Of a DNA stretch of 64,000 nt, positions 33,577-45,470 are shown piece by piece. The notes beneath the pieces were generated by a model. The model searched no databases. It worked only from the letters and a program-made list of their open reading frames with translations, and had not been told where the DNA came from. The first letter of the stretch is position 1, and each line of letters begins with the position of its first letter. The DNA is taken from the NCBI GenBank assembly GCA_932521025.1, contig OW051473.1:2480001-2544000 (forward strand). The letters are read 5' to 3'. The translations under genes were made by a program, and so were the position numbers. Source of the DNA: Oscheius onirici (lineage: Eukaryota; Nematoda; Chromadorea; Rhabditida; Rhabditidae).

Positions 33577-36500
33577 TGTCTGGAAACTGAACAGTTTTGA
33601 AAAGAGATCGGATGAAAAATAGCTAATCGTTTGAGTAAAGATTGAAATACTAAGTGAGAGAGGTCGACTGAAACCAGTTTTGTGGCTTTTTGGACGATAT
33701 CATGAGAATGAAATTGGATACAATTGGCCGGCGAGAGGGCAAAAGAGCCGTTTCTACGAGTTTTTGTTATGATGAAGTGTGCGTAAAATGATCACGTGGG
33801 TGAAAGTCAATGTTGTCTGATGTGTAAACAAACACTGGCTGATCATCACGGTTTGTTCCAACTTTGAATTCTGCCAAAATTGTAGCAAATGTGAAAAATA
33901 AACGAGAACACGAAGGAATATGAGCTGTGCACAGCTGTGTGTGTCATAAAAACAGAAGAAATGCGTCTAGAAACAAGATCTCAAGTGTATTCAACATTTA
34001 GTATGTTTTTGCCGTTGTTTTAAAGAACAATGTAAAATTTAAATGTTCTGTCATTTGAAAATGAGAAATATTGAAATCTAGCGCCAATACGTCTTGAAAG
34101 GAAGCATTCCTTTGTGGTTAGTCTAAAAGTTGTTGAATGTTTGAGTCCTAATTGCTTCCAGACTACACAATTGAAACAAAATGTAAACAGCGGGAGTGTT
34201 GGTCGAAAGATAGGCCTGCCGAAAATCGATTCCGACCCAGTAAACAACACGACCGGGCCGGTCAACATCTGACCAGCTATTATGCGCAGAGAGAGGCCTT
34301 CTCCGGGAGATCTAATGCAATTTTAGGCTCTCTTGGACAAGAAAGCAGGGTCTGATTACTGGAGAAAGGACTCTCATTCCAGATTAAGTGGCTTGCTTAT
34401 CGAGAGACAGAGTCATATGTTTTAAAGATAGACAACAACTTATGACATGCTATTGAAGTGGGCGTGGGTAGCTCTGAAAACAGCGCCATGCCAACTGAGA
34501 AAAAGCGTTGACTAAACGTTAAAAGCCGAGCGTCAGACTCATCGAACAAAAGTCTACAAAAAATATTTCAGACGTCTGATTTGAATTATTGAAAATACCA
34601 GGGTGTCAGTCAGTCCGAGGGTACCAACGTCTTGTCTGTTAAACTGTCCGTAGCTCTGAATCAACTGGCGGTACTATTTGGTAGAGCGTTTGGCATTAAC
34701 GTAATCGACTGTCGCCGTCCACAAGAGCAGCGGTGAAAACAGTCTCCGTATTTGGTTCAGCTGCGATCTCCAATCTGTTAAGCATAAATTTCTTTTCTTG
34801 TCACGATTACAACAAGTTTTAGAACCGGCTGTATCACAATGACGTTTTGAATTCAAAGTTAATTTGCTAAAAGAATGCATCAGCGACCGAGATTGGCATA
34901 CTACTAGAAAGGAACTTCAAAATTTCGATTTCCCTCGTAAAGTTGTTAGAAATATATTTCTGATATATGAGGTGAGAAACATTAAGTATAAGCAACTTTA
35001 TAACCAATGTTGATAGTGTGCCATGCTGTGGATGTAGTCTCTACTGTGCGCAAGTCTTACGAAATGATTGCTACAGAACTCTCCAGGCACACCCATTTCC
35101 TCCATAGAAATCCAATCTGACATCCGTAAACTCGTTGTTGATACCGATCGTAAAATGCACAGTAGCGAGCAAGAAGCCACGTGTTGAATCTCTGAACGAG
35201 GTGGCGACGAGCTCTCTCTGGTGGCACATCTGTTTCGTTTTTATTTAATGCAAATGTCGTCCGGCGCGACCTTAACTATTCGGACCACTTGTCTTTTTCC
35301 CGCTTTGTTCCCAAATAGTTGCAGTATTTTTCCAGCCCAGAAAATGAGAGGTCACTTTAGCAACATCAAATTTTATGACTGTCCATCAGGTGAAGTCCTC
35401 AAAAACGCGCTGTAACGAGATCCACCTCAGACTTTATAGCTGGCTGTGAAAACATTTCTGCTCATCATCCAACAGCAAATCCACCCGTTCCGTTTGTTGA
35501 GAGTGTCCGGTCTCGACCTTATTCAGTCATTTATCCTCACGGCCTCAGTCAAATCCTCATCTTCGGAGGCCAGAATGCGATTATTTCGGGACAGTCTGAA
35601 TGAGTTTTTGGCCAATTAGACGTTCGCAGTCAACAATTTCTCTTCATCCGCTCTTTCTTTGTTACTTGTACGGCTTTCTTAGTCAGTTTTACTCTCTCAG
35701 TCTAGTTCCCAAACAGAATGTGCTTTCGTTTTGAAATGCCATTTGCGCCGTTTTGTAGCGTGGGAAAGTTTCGGGAGTGTGACTCGTCGCCTGACCATCA
35801 ACTCCAGGGATGCCGGGCCCTGCTTTGCCTCTCTTACCGCCAACCATTTGTATTCGCGGCATATGTTGCATATGTGTGTCCCCTTTTCAAACTCCTTTTC
35901 TCAATCGTGTGGGCTTTGAGAACAATACCACTCAGCATGTTCGAAAAACTATTGGGCACCTGTGTTGGCACGTGTTCTCCATCTGGTAGTTTTCTTCAGG
36001 CATACCGTTGTTGCAGCTGCATTATCGGAAGGGACATGTTCCTAATCGTATCCAATCCGTAGCGCAATATTTCGTGTCTAAAAGTGCAGATGCCTGTCCG
36101 TACAGAACAAGAACACCAGCTGGCTGTCAATTATCAGCCGAAGGTGGCCCCGGCAGGCAGATGCTTGTCGCGTGTCTTTTCAAAAATTTTCATCCAAAAC
36201 TTTGGCGCAATGGTGTATTATTTCTTTTGTCTCTCTCCGTGTTTGCAAACTCTTCCAGGGGGTAATATGTCTCCCATTGCGTTAATAACCACTTCACTCC
36301 TACCCAGCTCAAAGGCGGCTCAGTCGAGTCAAGTACTCACGATCCCTCCTTCTACTGTCTCTCCATTCAAAAATTACTTGTCTTTTTTCTGCGTCCACTC
36401 GAAGAAAAAATTTCGCGCACATGGAGGATCAAAGACGCCGCTTCCGAGTTGCATTTAGAACCAGTTGCATCCTTTCGGCAGATTTGAATAGCACCTCATT

Positions 36501-37151
36501 CCGGAAGCCGAAAAGAGACTCGGAAACTGTTTTCGAACAAAACTTGAAAGATGTGGCAACACTCCTTCTCTTCTTTTGAAGCTTGCCGATGCACATACAT
36601 ATTTGTCTGCTAAGCGACAGATCACTTTTGCAAATAAGTCGGTATCGAGCCGATTGACACCTACGTCATACTTTTTTGTCCATTGAGAAAAAACTAGCTT
36701 GGACTTCTTGTAGAATCTTCACTCGATTTTTCCCACAAAAGTTTCATTTGACGGAGTTTTTGTTGCAATTTGATACGATGTTCTAAAAAGTCTTCTTATT
36801 TGCACTGTTTCCAATTAACTTAATCTTTTCCGATCAAACGAACGTTAGATGCTAAGAGCAGGTACTCATGCGAGTTTTGACTGACCGGTGTGCAGTCGAT
36901 GTGTCCACAGGACATGTCGGTTCGTCTCTTTTTCTCACGAAGTATGTCCTATGGGCAAGTAGGTTAATTACCAAAAGGACCTCTCCCGCTGCCCATACCC
37001 TCCACACGTTGGTAAAAACTAACTCGACAACATGTACTTGAACCATGTTTACAATGTGAATTCCGTAGGACTCGACTGGCCTCTTAATAAGGCTTACTGT
37101 TTGCTAAAATTGTAGGTATTAGGCGCGAATCATCGGCCAATTAGCGGGCAG
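33577..37151. other. Gene-poor stretch with coding-like fragments
   Basis: No complete gene is supported. Open fragments without resolved splicing include a minus-strand one at about 35050-35270 (RRHLVQRFNTWLLARYCAFY) and a plus-strand one at 35395-35602 (PYSVIYPHGLSQILIFGGQN). A third is a minus-strand stretch near 35800 with an imperfect collagen-like GKRGKAGPGIPGVDGQA. They may be decayed exons. Confidence 0.35.
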
Positions 37152-37658
37152 GTGGGCATTGCTTCTGGTCCTTCTCCTTACGCAACTGGAGCCCCGAAAG
37201 ACTCTCCCGCTGTGGATACTACAGCAGAACCACCTGCTCTAAGTCTAACCAATAAGGTCATCAAGTATATCAAAGAGACCTATATTTTGCCAGTGGTGCT
37301 CAATCCATCATCAACAGAGTGGTATGATTGGATTACGGTAGTCGACGTTTTGTGGATTGGCCGGTATCTAAACTTGGTTCACCCTTTCAAAGGTGCTAAT
37401 CTTCCTTTGCATAATCCTTTTGTACGCTCAGCAAAGCCCCGCACAACTTCTTCCAAAAAACCAAGTTCGTGGTCAGCAACCCTCAAAAATGTCTTAATCC
37501 AATTACTGCCCTTACGTCATAATCAGTCAGTGGTTGAGGTATCTCTTTCTCGTTGCGGCACTACAAAGATATATCGATGGACAGTCGCCAATCCCCGCGG
37601 TGCTGCCGGCTTTCTTATCTCGTCACGTATGTACCGTAGCATGAGCGGCACCGAATAA
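37152..37658 (+). CDS. Hypothetical protein, single open exon
   Basis: An uninterrupted 168-codon frame, long for this window: MGIASGPSPYATGAPKDSPA, then LSLTNKVIKYIKETYILPVV, WYDWITVVDVLWIGRYL, and a basic Ser-rich end with MYRSMSGTE. The frame is open upstream to a TTGTAG acceptor at about 37115 (VLGANHRPISGQ). An upstream exon is not identified. No domain is recognised. Intronless structure is unusual among its neighbours, so a retro- or transposon-derived origin or chance openness should be considered. Confidence 0.35.
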   Translation: MGIASGPSPYATGAPKDSPAVDTTAEPPALSLTNKVIKYIKETYILPVVLNPSSTEWYDWITVVDVLWIGRYLNLVHPFKGANLPLHNPFVRSAKPRTTSSKKPSSWSATLKNVLIQLLPLRHNQSVVEVSLSRCGTTKIYRWTVANPRGAAGFLISSRMYRSMSGTE

Positions 37659-38698
37659 TCCAGTGTAATCCATTTAATGTAACTGACAACACCATAGCTC
37701 GACGACATGAGATTCTTATCGTCTCCCATTGGCCGATTTCAGAGCTAGCCGTCAATCTGATTTCTACGATATCGAGGGATAACGAAAACGTTTAGTTGAT
37801 TAGGTATACTTTTGAGAGCTAATTTTATTAAAAGAATTAGTTAAGGGCAAACTCTTTACGTTCGTAAACCCAGCAAGAAACTTGGAATCTTCCTCTCGAA
37901 GTAACCTTTTTACATTCTTAGATATACGGTACCTATTCATTTTGCATTCAACTGCTCAGTAACTTGAACGTACTACAGAGTGTTTTCAATCGCTAGGTAG
38001 CCAAAACTTTCTAACGTCAACTTCGCAAAGTGCATAAACGGGTATAAAAATTAGTTTTAAGTGAAGCAGTGCAACTGAAGAAGTAGGTGTTTAACAATCC
38101 TATATTTTGCTGGTAAACCTGGAAATTTTTAGCTCGTCCCTTGTGGAATTAGTTGCCACAATAGGTTTACAGTCTCGGACAAGAGCTTGTATGCAAATGT
38201 CCTTGGCTCTTTACCTACTTTCGTTGAGTGTTGGAGCAATAGCTTATGCTAATTACTGGTTCTATGACGGTTTTCTCCTCTCTCGCGCGCCCTCCGCCCC
38301 TTGGTCTCTCTTGGTAGTCTAATGGGCGGGGCTGCTTCGCCTTCCGTTCTGCCGCACTGTATCTTCCAATATTCAGTTCTCATCCATGTTTCACTCTCTT
38401 GAACTTTGAATATCGCTTCTAGTTTTATTACACCATTTACTACCGAAGGCGCCTTTACAACCTCGAAGAAGCGCGATTTTGAAGTATTTACAGCGCATTC
38501 TCATGACTTTACTTGAATTAACAACCACAAATGTAGAAAACATTGATTTTTGGCACATCTACCGTATCTTTCACAATTTTTATCTTATTGTCGTGGTCAA
38601 TTCAAATCCGATTTTTCAGGCTCGATCTCTGAAAAGAATCGTATCCATTTATTTGCCTCAAATTCATCTTCTTCTGGTTTTCGATCTTTTCTTTCACG
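37659..38698. other. Upstream region of the DSL ligand gene
   Basis: AT-rich, then a pyrimidine-rich block (about 38280-38400). No separate gene. A long frame that begins at 38479 overlaps the ligand's first exons in the wrong frame. Confidence 0.45.
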
Positions 38699-41600
38699 AT
38701 GTCGCGGACAGTTCTACTGTCGCTGCTCCTACTGCTATCTCTAACACTTACGGTAAGTTACTCTTCTCCTATCATCCACTTCATGGCTATGTTCAGGTGG
38801 AATCACTGGGAATTCTCGAGCTCAAACTTCATTCTCATCAACCTCAGAGGTTATATGTTTGTATCGGACCGGACTGTTTCCTTGGAAAACGATACGTCTA
38901 CTTGGAAGCTGAAGAAACTTCTACGGCAAGCTTTAACATCAGCGGTGGAGAATGGCAGAGGAACTTCACAGTCTCACTACGGATGACTACCAATCAGAAC
39001 CGAGATCAAGGTAGGCTATCTATCTTTACCACCTTACCTCATGTTTCCGGTCTTGGTCGTAAACTACCTTTTGTGTTAGTAGCGCCGCGCGTGCCAGATA
39101 ATATCAATACAACTGGCTTTTATGACTTTTTTTCGTAAGACCCACCTGTCTCGTCAAACTTTTGACTTGAAAATCATAGCAATTCACTGTTTGTTATAAA
39201 CTATCACTTAATAGGCTCTTGCGCCTGACCCGCGCTAATGTCTGCACCTTGGTAATTTGAGGCTGCTAATCGACAGTATCTGGCGTTTATTTGACGCTTA
39301 CCAAATGAAGCAATCGATCATTACTTTAAGTCGCTTATCATTGAGGCCACCCGTGTTCTGCTAAGTGATAATCTTGTTAAGGCAAATAGAGGGCACGAGC
39401 CATGACACAGGTCGTCGTTTATCAGCAACTTTTATGGCAAAAAGTGGCTACTGGGGTTAGTTATATCTTTGTTTTCAGAGGAAGCTCTTACTCAGTCCTG
39501 GAACGGAACCATCGTCAGTGGAAACGAATGGAGGGCCATCCAGACAAATCCAGTACATGCTTTGATGCGATACGTCTGCGCTGAAAACATTTTCGGCTCC
39601 CAGTGCAAAGTTTTCTGCCAACCTTCGTCTGGATTCACTGGTCATTTTACATGTGATTCCCAAGGAGAAAGAATCTGTAACCATGGCTGGACTGGAATTC
39701 ATTGCACAAAACGTGAGTCAAAAGCTGTTTGAAATATAGATAAATAGGTCACACCTCAAAACAAACAGATGGGTCCGCACCTGTGCACAGTTGACCAATG
39801 TTGTGATTTTTCTGGGGGTCAGGTAATGGGTTCTCTTCTCTTTTTGGCAACCGTACATTGTCACTGCTCACTCAACCTGACTGGCTTTGTTTCGGCCCTG
39901 GCTTAATTACTGTATACCTCTCTGACCGGCGCCGACAAAGACCTTCCTCCAGATAGTCTCCAGCAGGGAAAGTCTGTCGTTTTTTTGCCCTCTAGGGGAG
40001 AAATCAACATATTGTTCGAATCGGAACTGCCTCTAATGGCTCGTCGACACCCCATTGGGGCCAGCTGGCTGCTTTGATGAACCGCGCCCACCTGCGCGAC
40101 TTCACAGATAAAATGGGGTGTCTGTGGAAAGCATGAAAACTTTTTTCTTCAGCATGAAAAACATAGAAACTATAATTACAGCGGACTGTCCTTCCGGCTG
40201 TGGCAATGGCACCTGCGTCTCTCCTGGCATCTGCAGATGTCAATTCGGTTTCAAGGGCAGCAGCTGTCAAGAGGTTCGTTGATATTCCGGCATTTTTACA
40301 GATGAATATTAAGTGTATGCCACATCGAGACTGTCTGCACGGAATCTGCGCGGACAACACTCCCGGCACCTGTCGATGCAAGAACAACTGGAGCGGACAA
40401 AACTGTGACAAGGCCAAAGACTACTGCTCAGCCTACAGTCCCTGTAAGAATGGAGGAATCTGCTCAAACGCCAAATTTGGTTCTCCTTCTAACTATATGT
40501 GCCAATGTCCCAATGGATACAGTGGTCATCAATGCGAGAAGAGCAGCCTCGAACATATCTGCGACAATGGAAACGTCTGTCACAACGGTAAGTGAGCCTA
40601 GGGGACTTCTGAATTACCATCTGTCCTAGTACAAGGGACCGCATTGTGATGGTAATCATGCAGCCCGTTTGGGGTGGTCTGATTTATGTTCCGGTCGCGT
40701 AGGGTAGTACTCTCAATTGGGAGGGCGCAGAGACAAAATGTCTCAAGAGAGCTGCATTAGCCTTGAGGTTAATGTGCTCCTACGGAGAGACAGATACACG
40801 GGACAGTCTGAATGCCGGGAAAAAGGGCGAGAGATACCCATTTTTTCAACTGAGACAACATCTAATCATTCTTCTTTTAGGAGGAAAATGTCTGAAAGGA
40901 AATAACGCCACCCGCTGTGACTGTCCTTCCGGCTATTCTGGCACCAACTGTGAGGTCAAAAAAGGCCTTCTAACTTGTCAGCCAGACTCTTGCAGGTAAT
41001 CAAACGCTTGTTACTATTAACAAAAATATTTCCAGGAATGGTGGTACTTGCGTTGTCGAAGACGGCATGGCCAAGTGTACTTGCCCGTCGTGCTTCGGTG
41101 GCTCTCGATGCGAATTGGCCATGTGTGCGACCAACGCTACCGTATTCCTCGGCAGTTCGTCAACTTCGTCAGCGAAAACTGCCGAAACACTCGTTCTGGG
41201 TGAGTTTTATATTCTATGCCACTTTAATATGATAACGGATCAGCTGAATAGTGATGTCTTTCAGGCATCTTCCTTGTGTTGGTTGTGGTTGGAGCCGTCT
41301 TTATCGGCTACTACCTTTTCTACACCAAACTGAAGAATCTCGTTTTAGTGAATGCTGTGATGACGGAAACATCAAGAGACGATTTGGATCAAGAAAAATC
41401 TTCGTCCAGCCGAGCCCCGGAATACAAAGTATGTCAAAGTTTCTTACTGTAGCCATATTTCCGTCTGCCGGTGGTCTTCAACCGAGCGTAGAAAGACCTC
41501 CGCGGGAGACCCTTTTCGGCATTTTCCAATCACACTCTATCAATCTTACGTCAATTTGGCACACGACCGACCTTTTCTAATTTTTCTCCATTTCAGATAT

Positions 41601-41758
41601 GTTCGCGGTCATCCTTTGAAGCGCCACCGCCTTATTCATCAACATTGGTGGATGAGACACCTCAGTCCATACCCTACAAGTATACCACTCTGTCAATGGC
41701 GAAAACGACGATTTCTGGAAAACTGAAAGGAATTTCGTCCGGAGGTGTTGTCGTCTAA
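38699..41758 (+). CDS. DSL-family Notch ligand (LAG-2/APX-1-like)
   Basis: Nine exons all join in phase. MSRTVLLSLLLLLSLTLT is a signal peptide, followed by an N-terminal ligand domain (VESLGILELKLHSHQPQ...). The DSL domain (exon 3) has YVCAENIFGSQCKVFCQ and GHFTCDSQGERICNHGWTG. Five EGF-like repeats follow: CPSGCGNGTC...GICRCQFGFKGSSC, CMPHRDCLHGIC..., YCSAYSPCKNGGIC..., CDNGNVCHNGGKC... and CQPDSCRNGGTC.... A membrane helix (GIFLVLVVVGAVFIGYYLF) and a short cytoplasmic tail ending GGVVV complete a type I protein. It should present signal to LIN-12/GLP-1 receptors on neighbouring cells. The intron between EGF1 and EGF2 (40274-40301) is only 28 nt yet required, because reading through meets TGA. 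Which C. elegans DSL gene is orthologous cannot be told by eye. Confidence 0.93.
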
Positions 41759-42735
41759 GTCATTCGGCCTGTTTTTGTTGTTGATCTCTTATTCGCTGTT
41801 GTCATGGCCTAACGATGCTAGGGCTTTCTCATCCCCAGCTGTTTTTTTCTTCTCGGTGCCTCCCGTAAGCGTGTGTCTCTCTGTTATTTATTGCTTTAAG
41901 CTCAATATTTATGTGCAATCCGTTAGTTCAAACTGTCTCGAACACCCGATTGTCTATAGGTGCCTTCCTTCTTAGAGATGCGAAATATGGGTACTGTCAG
42001 CTGTCGTCTGACGATTTTAGAGCTGCACACATGCTTGTACATATCATAGTTAACTGCAGATTGTTCATAATAAAATTGTTAGCTTTTGCCACCATGTTTG
42101 ATATCTCTGTTACTTTCAAAAACAAAATAGAGTGTTTTGTGAACAGATAGCTCGAAAACGCTTCATACAAACATATTGAAAAGCAAAAACTAGTCTTGCT
42201 CAACTTACAAGAAGAAGAGTGCTGATCCAACAGCGGCACACCTTTTGTGGGTCGCTACAGTTCAGCTGTGCTTGTTTATGCAAATGAGGCCTTCTCGTAT
42301 ACCGTGCCGCCTGCAAACATTACATTAGAGCCAAGTAGAGTGGGAATAAGGGAATAATTCTTGGCATCAACTTGAAACATTTTCATTTATTCGGTTTTGA
42401 AGGCATACCGCGGATGGAAACGACCTTGGAGAGGCGTTGATTGTATAGGTGACTGAGTGGAGTCGGAAGAGAAAAAGTGACAAATGAAAAATCTGCAGGT
42501 GATCCAGAACCTCTCAAGGAATTCGTCAGGGGTTCCTTGGCAATTTGCATACTTAGCAAAAACTGATTAAAATTACTTGCTTCGCGTTTTGTAATTTTTG
42601 CCTAAATATCGCCCTTGACAGCAAAAAGTTTTACAAAAATAGACGAGTCGTTTGTTCTCTCGATGACTGTTCCGACGGGCATGAGTCGGCAGCTCGGAAG
42701 ACGTGCGCCGTCGCGCCATTCTTCCGAAAGCAGTC
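41759..42735. other. Intergenic, no gene seen
   Basis: 3' region of the ligand gene and promoter of the light-chain gene. Only short unsupported frames. Confidence 0.45.
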
Positions 42736-43292
42736 ATGAACCAACAGCCGCTGGCCGAAGAAATTGCCGACTGCTTCCATTTTTACGACAACCGCGGAGA
42801 CAAGAAGATTTCTGCTCAACAAGTAAGTTCCTTTGTAAATTCATGAGCCGTCTCAGATCGGCAGTGCTCTGCGCTCTATGAACCTTACTCCTACGGAGGC
42901 TCTTGTTCAAAAGATGACTCAGCAATGGTCTGCCAATCCAGGTTTGACAGCCTTCTTTGTATTAATCCCTTTTTAGAAGCTCGAGTTTCGATCGAAGAGT
43001 TTACACCCATTTACCACAACGTCAAAAAAGAAATTGGTCCCCAGCCGAGTGTCAACGTTTACCTGGTAGCTTTACAGAATTGGAAATTACTGAACTGCTT
43101 TTTAAGACATTGCTTCAATATTTTGATCGTGATCAAAACGGTTGGATTACCATCCCGGACTTGCGTATCATGTTGCAGAACGCTGGAGAGAAGTTGACAC
43201 CTCAAGAAGTGGACAGTCTCATCTTCGGATTGGACGATGGAGAAGGAAAGATACGCATCGAGGATCTGGTCAAGCACATTATGTCGCTGTAA
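42736..43292 (+). CDS. Essential myosin light chain (EF-hand protein)
   Basis: Calmodulin-superfamily light chain that wraps the IQ motif of a myosin heavy-chain neck. Exon 1 (42736-42822) gives MNQQPLAEEIADCFHFYDNRG, exon 2 (42857-42941) IGSALRSMNLTPTEALVQK, exon 3 (from 42977) VSIEEFTPIYHNVKKE, and exon 4 (about 43112-43292) TLLQYFDRDQNGWITIPDLR then GEKLTPQEVDSLIFGLDDGE and KHIMSL. The EF-hand loops are mostly degenerate, as in essential light chains; DRDQNGWITIPD is the best loop. The intron before exon 4 is 50 nt if the TTTTTAAG acceptor is used; an alternative would add FTELEITELLFK. Length is near the usual 150. C. elegans mlc-3 or mlc-5 type; I do not decide between them. Confidence 0.85.
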
Positions 43293-43611
43293 AATACCAT
43301 CGGTGCCGTCTTTGCAATGTTTTGGCTAATAAATGCTCCATTTTTCTGCAGCGTTCACCTTCGAGTCGTTCATGAGAAACTTGATTGCGATTGTAGGAAA
43401 GCACTGTTTTTGCTCTTGTTTTGATAGATTTGATAGATGTCCCAATTCTGAGTAGGGCTAGGGCTGCCTCTCCCAATGCTCAGCTGGTCGGAGATTCCCC
43501 TTTCTCAAATGGGCTGGTCCCCACCAATTTTAATCCCCTCGGGGGCTGAGTCAGCGCTTTGTCTGATACAATCTCTATATTCTCCTATACACGACTGCCA
43601 TTAGAGCTTAA

Positions 43612-44431
43612 ATGTCGCTGCTCACATTCAGCTGGATCTCTTTGACCACATGCATTGCCTTTTTGCAACTTTTGGCATTGTCTCAGCCGGAGTGGATTGT
43701 TCACGGATACAACATCCAGGTGAGTCATCTGAATATGATAGTATCTTTTGCAGATTAAGTGAAAAACGTGATTTATTCCTGTGTTTTTGTTTCGTTGTTT
43801 TAGAAATAAATAACAACCGATTCCAAAAAAAACTTGGAGTGATTTTCATAGAGATAGAGCTCAAACACAATTCCTGTGGCTTTCTTGCAAGGACTCTCAA
43901 TATTAATTCAGGGATTGTATGCCATTTGTAACGAAGAAGGCTGCATTCTTCGTCCATCCTCTGCCCTGGCTCCATTGCTTTTTCACCTCGTCGGCTCACT
44001 CTTGATGTTGACATCGGCCCTGTTCTTGGTTCCAACGATTTGTCTTTCAAGAAGTCCAACTCATATTCAGTGGATTGCAAATATGCAAATAATGGCTGGT
44101 GAGGGAGTGCAATTTTTCATACTATTTTTTTCGTTCAGGCCTACTTATGGCTGTCAGTCTATTTTTGGTTCCGATGGACATGGATGAAGTAGACTGTACC
44201 ATTACAATGCTTCTTCGGTCTTCATTTTGCAGGTACCAACACATATCAACGTCTTATAACTTTTCAGAATTGGTTGGGCTATGGGATTGTCTGCTGTCGT
44301 CTCGATGCTTTCTATTGCTTGTCCAGTTCTTGGTAACTAGTTTTTTGAAGAAGAATTTCAGTATTTCAGGGAAACTTGCTTCGGAACAACGGAAAAGATA
44401 CACACTGCTGTCTCAAGAACAATTGATTTGA
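43612..44431 (+). CDS. Claudin-like tetraspan membrane protein
   Basis: PMP22/claudin-superfamily layout with four hydrophobic segments: SWISLTTCIAFLQLLAL, LFHLVGSLLMLTSALFLV, GLLMAVSLFLVP and IGWAMGLSAVVSMLSIA. The first extracellular loop carries a W-GLx-C-C signature: EWIVHGYNIQ joined to GLYAICNEEGC. That join requires exon 1 (43612-43719) to splice to 43912 at TTAATTCAG, which skips an apparently open stretch in the intron. Further exons splice in phase and the tail is GKLASEQRKRYTLLSQEQLI. Claudin-like proteins act at epithelial junctions or as channel subunits. The exact subfamily is unknown. Confidence 0.7.
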
Positions 44432-44564
44432 TTGAAACTTTTGTACTGAATTGCGATACTTGACCATAAAACTTATATTTGCAATTTAGACTCTTGCGAT
44501 ACTTGTATAGGTAGTATATTTAATGTCGCGAACTTATCATTGTGTTGAATTTTGCATTGCACAG

Positions 44565-44800
44565 AAGATCTAAACTATCTAAAGCGCAATGGTGTCTGTC
44601 GTGGACTCTGTTTGGATGTTTGTTTGTCCGGGACCTCAAATGGTCGCGACAAGTCAGAAATTGTCAAGATAAGATAGATAGTTTTGAACTTGGAATGGTA
44701 AAGAGTTTTTAATAGCGTTTGGTAATCAGAATTTGGACAGAAATTACGTATGTGAGCGCCGAAGGGCGGCGAAATCCGTCGTAGACGGCAGGTCATGCTT
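44565..44800. repeat. Dispersed repeat copy A
   Basis: ATGGTGTCTGTCGTGGACTC and TGTTTGTTTGTCC open a block that resembles the sequence at about 60735-60960 (ATGGTGTCTGTGGTAGACTT, TGTTTGTTTGTCC, then similar spacing of GTCG..CAAGT). The block includes a small GC-rich palindrome, GCCGAAGGGCGGC. It looks like a decayed interspersed element; no coding frame. Confidence 0.4.
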
Positions 44801-45470
44801 ATAGTAAAGCCCAAATATCTAACGAAACAGCCAAACGAAATTAGTCGATCGCCCTAGAACTTGTCAGTCTTCTCATTTTAACCTGTTAATAGACTAGGCT
44901 ATACTTTCGGAGGCATTCTTGATATATTTTATAATTATAATGAGTTTGTCTCGTCCAAACTCCTGGAGTATACATTCCGTTTCAGCGAGTAGACAAAGAT
45001 CTGAATAGCTCAAACAGTCACTTGCAGATCGTTCACCCTCCATTTGAATAGTGTTAAATACTGTAGCTTGTTTGTTAGGTAGCTTGTTTGGAATCTACGT
45101 GCGACTGTCCGATACTAAATATTCTTCACCGCTCTCGTTCGCATACCAATAAGCTTCCAACTTCGCTAAGTACGCTGAACACCTACGCCTAAGATCAGTG
45201 AAAACACCGAACTCTATTAAAGATCTTAACATGATCCCTCTTGCCTGCGAGCAATGTTTTGAAGAAATGTCAAGCTTCACTAAAATACCGTATCACCTGT
45301 TTTTTTAATATGTCGCTTCAGAAACCAGCTGTTTTATACATACTTATCAACAGTTTATCTATCCGTTTTGCTAGAAAGATTCCACATCACTTAACAGAAC
45401 GTTTATAAATGAGCGGCATTACAAATAGTAAATGGGGATGCTGCAGCTGTGAACCGTTTTCTGTGTTGGT

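Noticed and set aside
34998..35270. Minus-strand open stretch RRHLVQRFNTWLLARYCAFY and following residues
   Set aside because: No start, acceptor or downstream exon could be tied to it, and another frame of the same strand is also open.
38479..39138. 219-codon plus-strand frame, the longest start-to-stop frame near the ligand gene
   Set aside because: It partly coincides with the DSL ligand exon 2 frame but begins upstream without a signal peptide and reads through the first intron. The spliced model from 38699 explains the sequence better.
43628..44080. 150-codon minus-strand frame
   Set aside because: It is the shadow of the claudin-like gene on the plus strand and has no features of its own.
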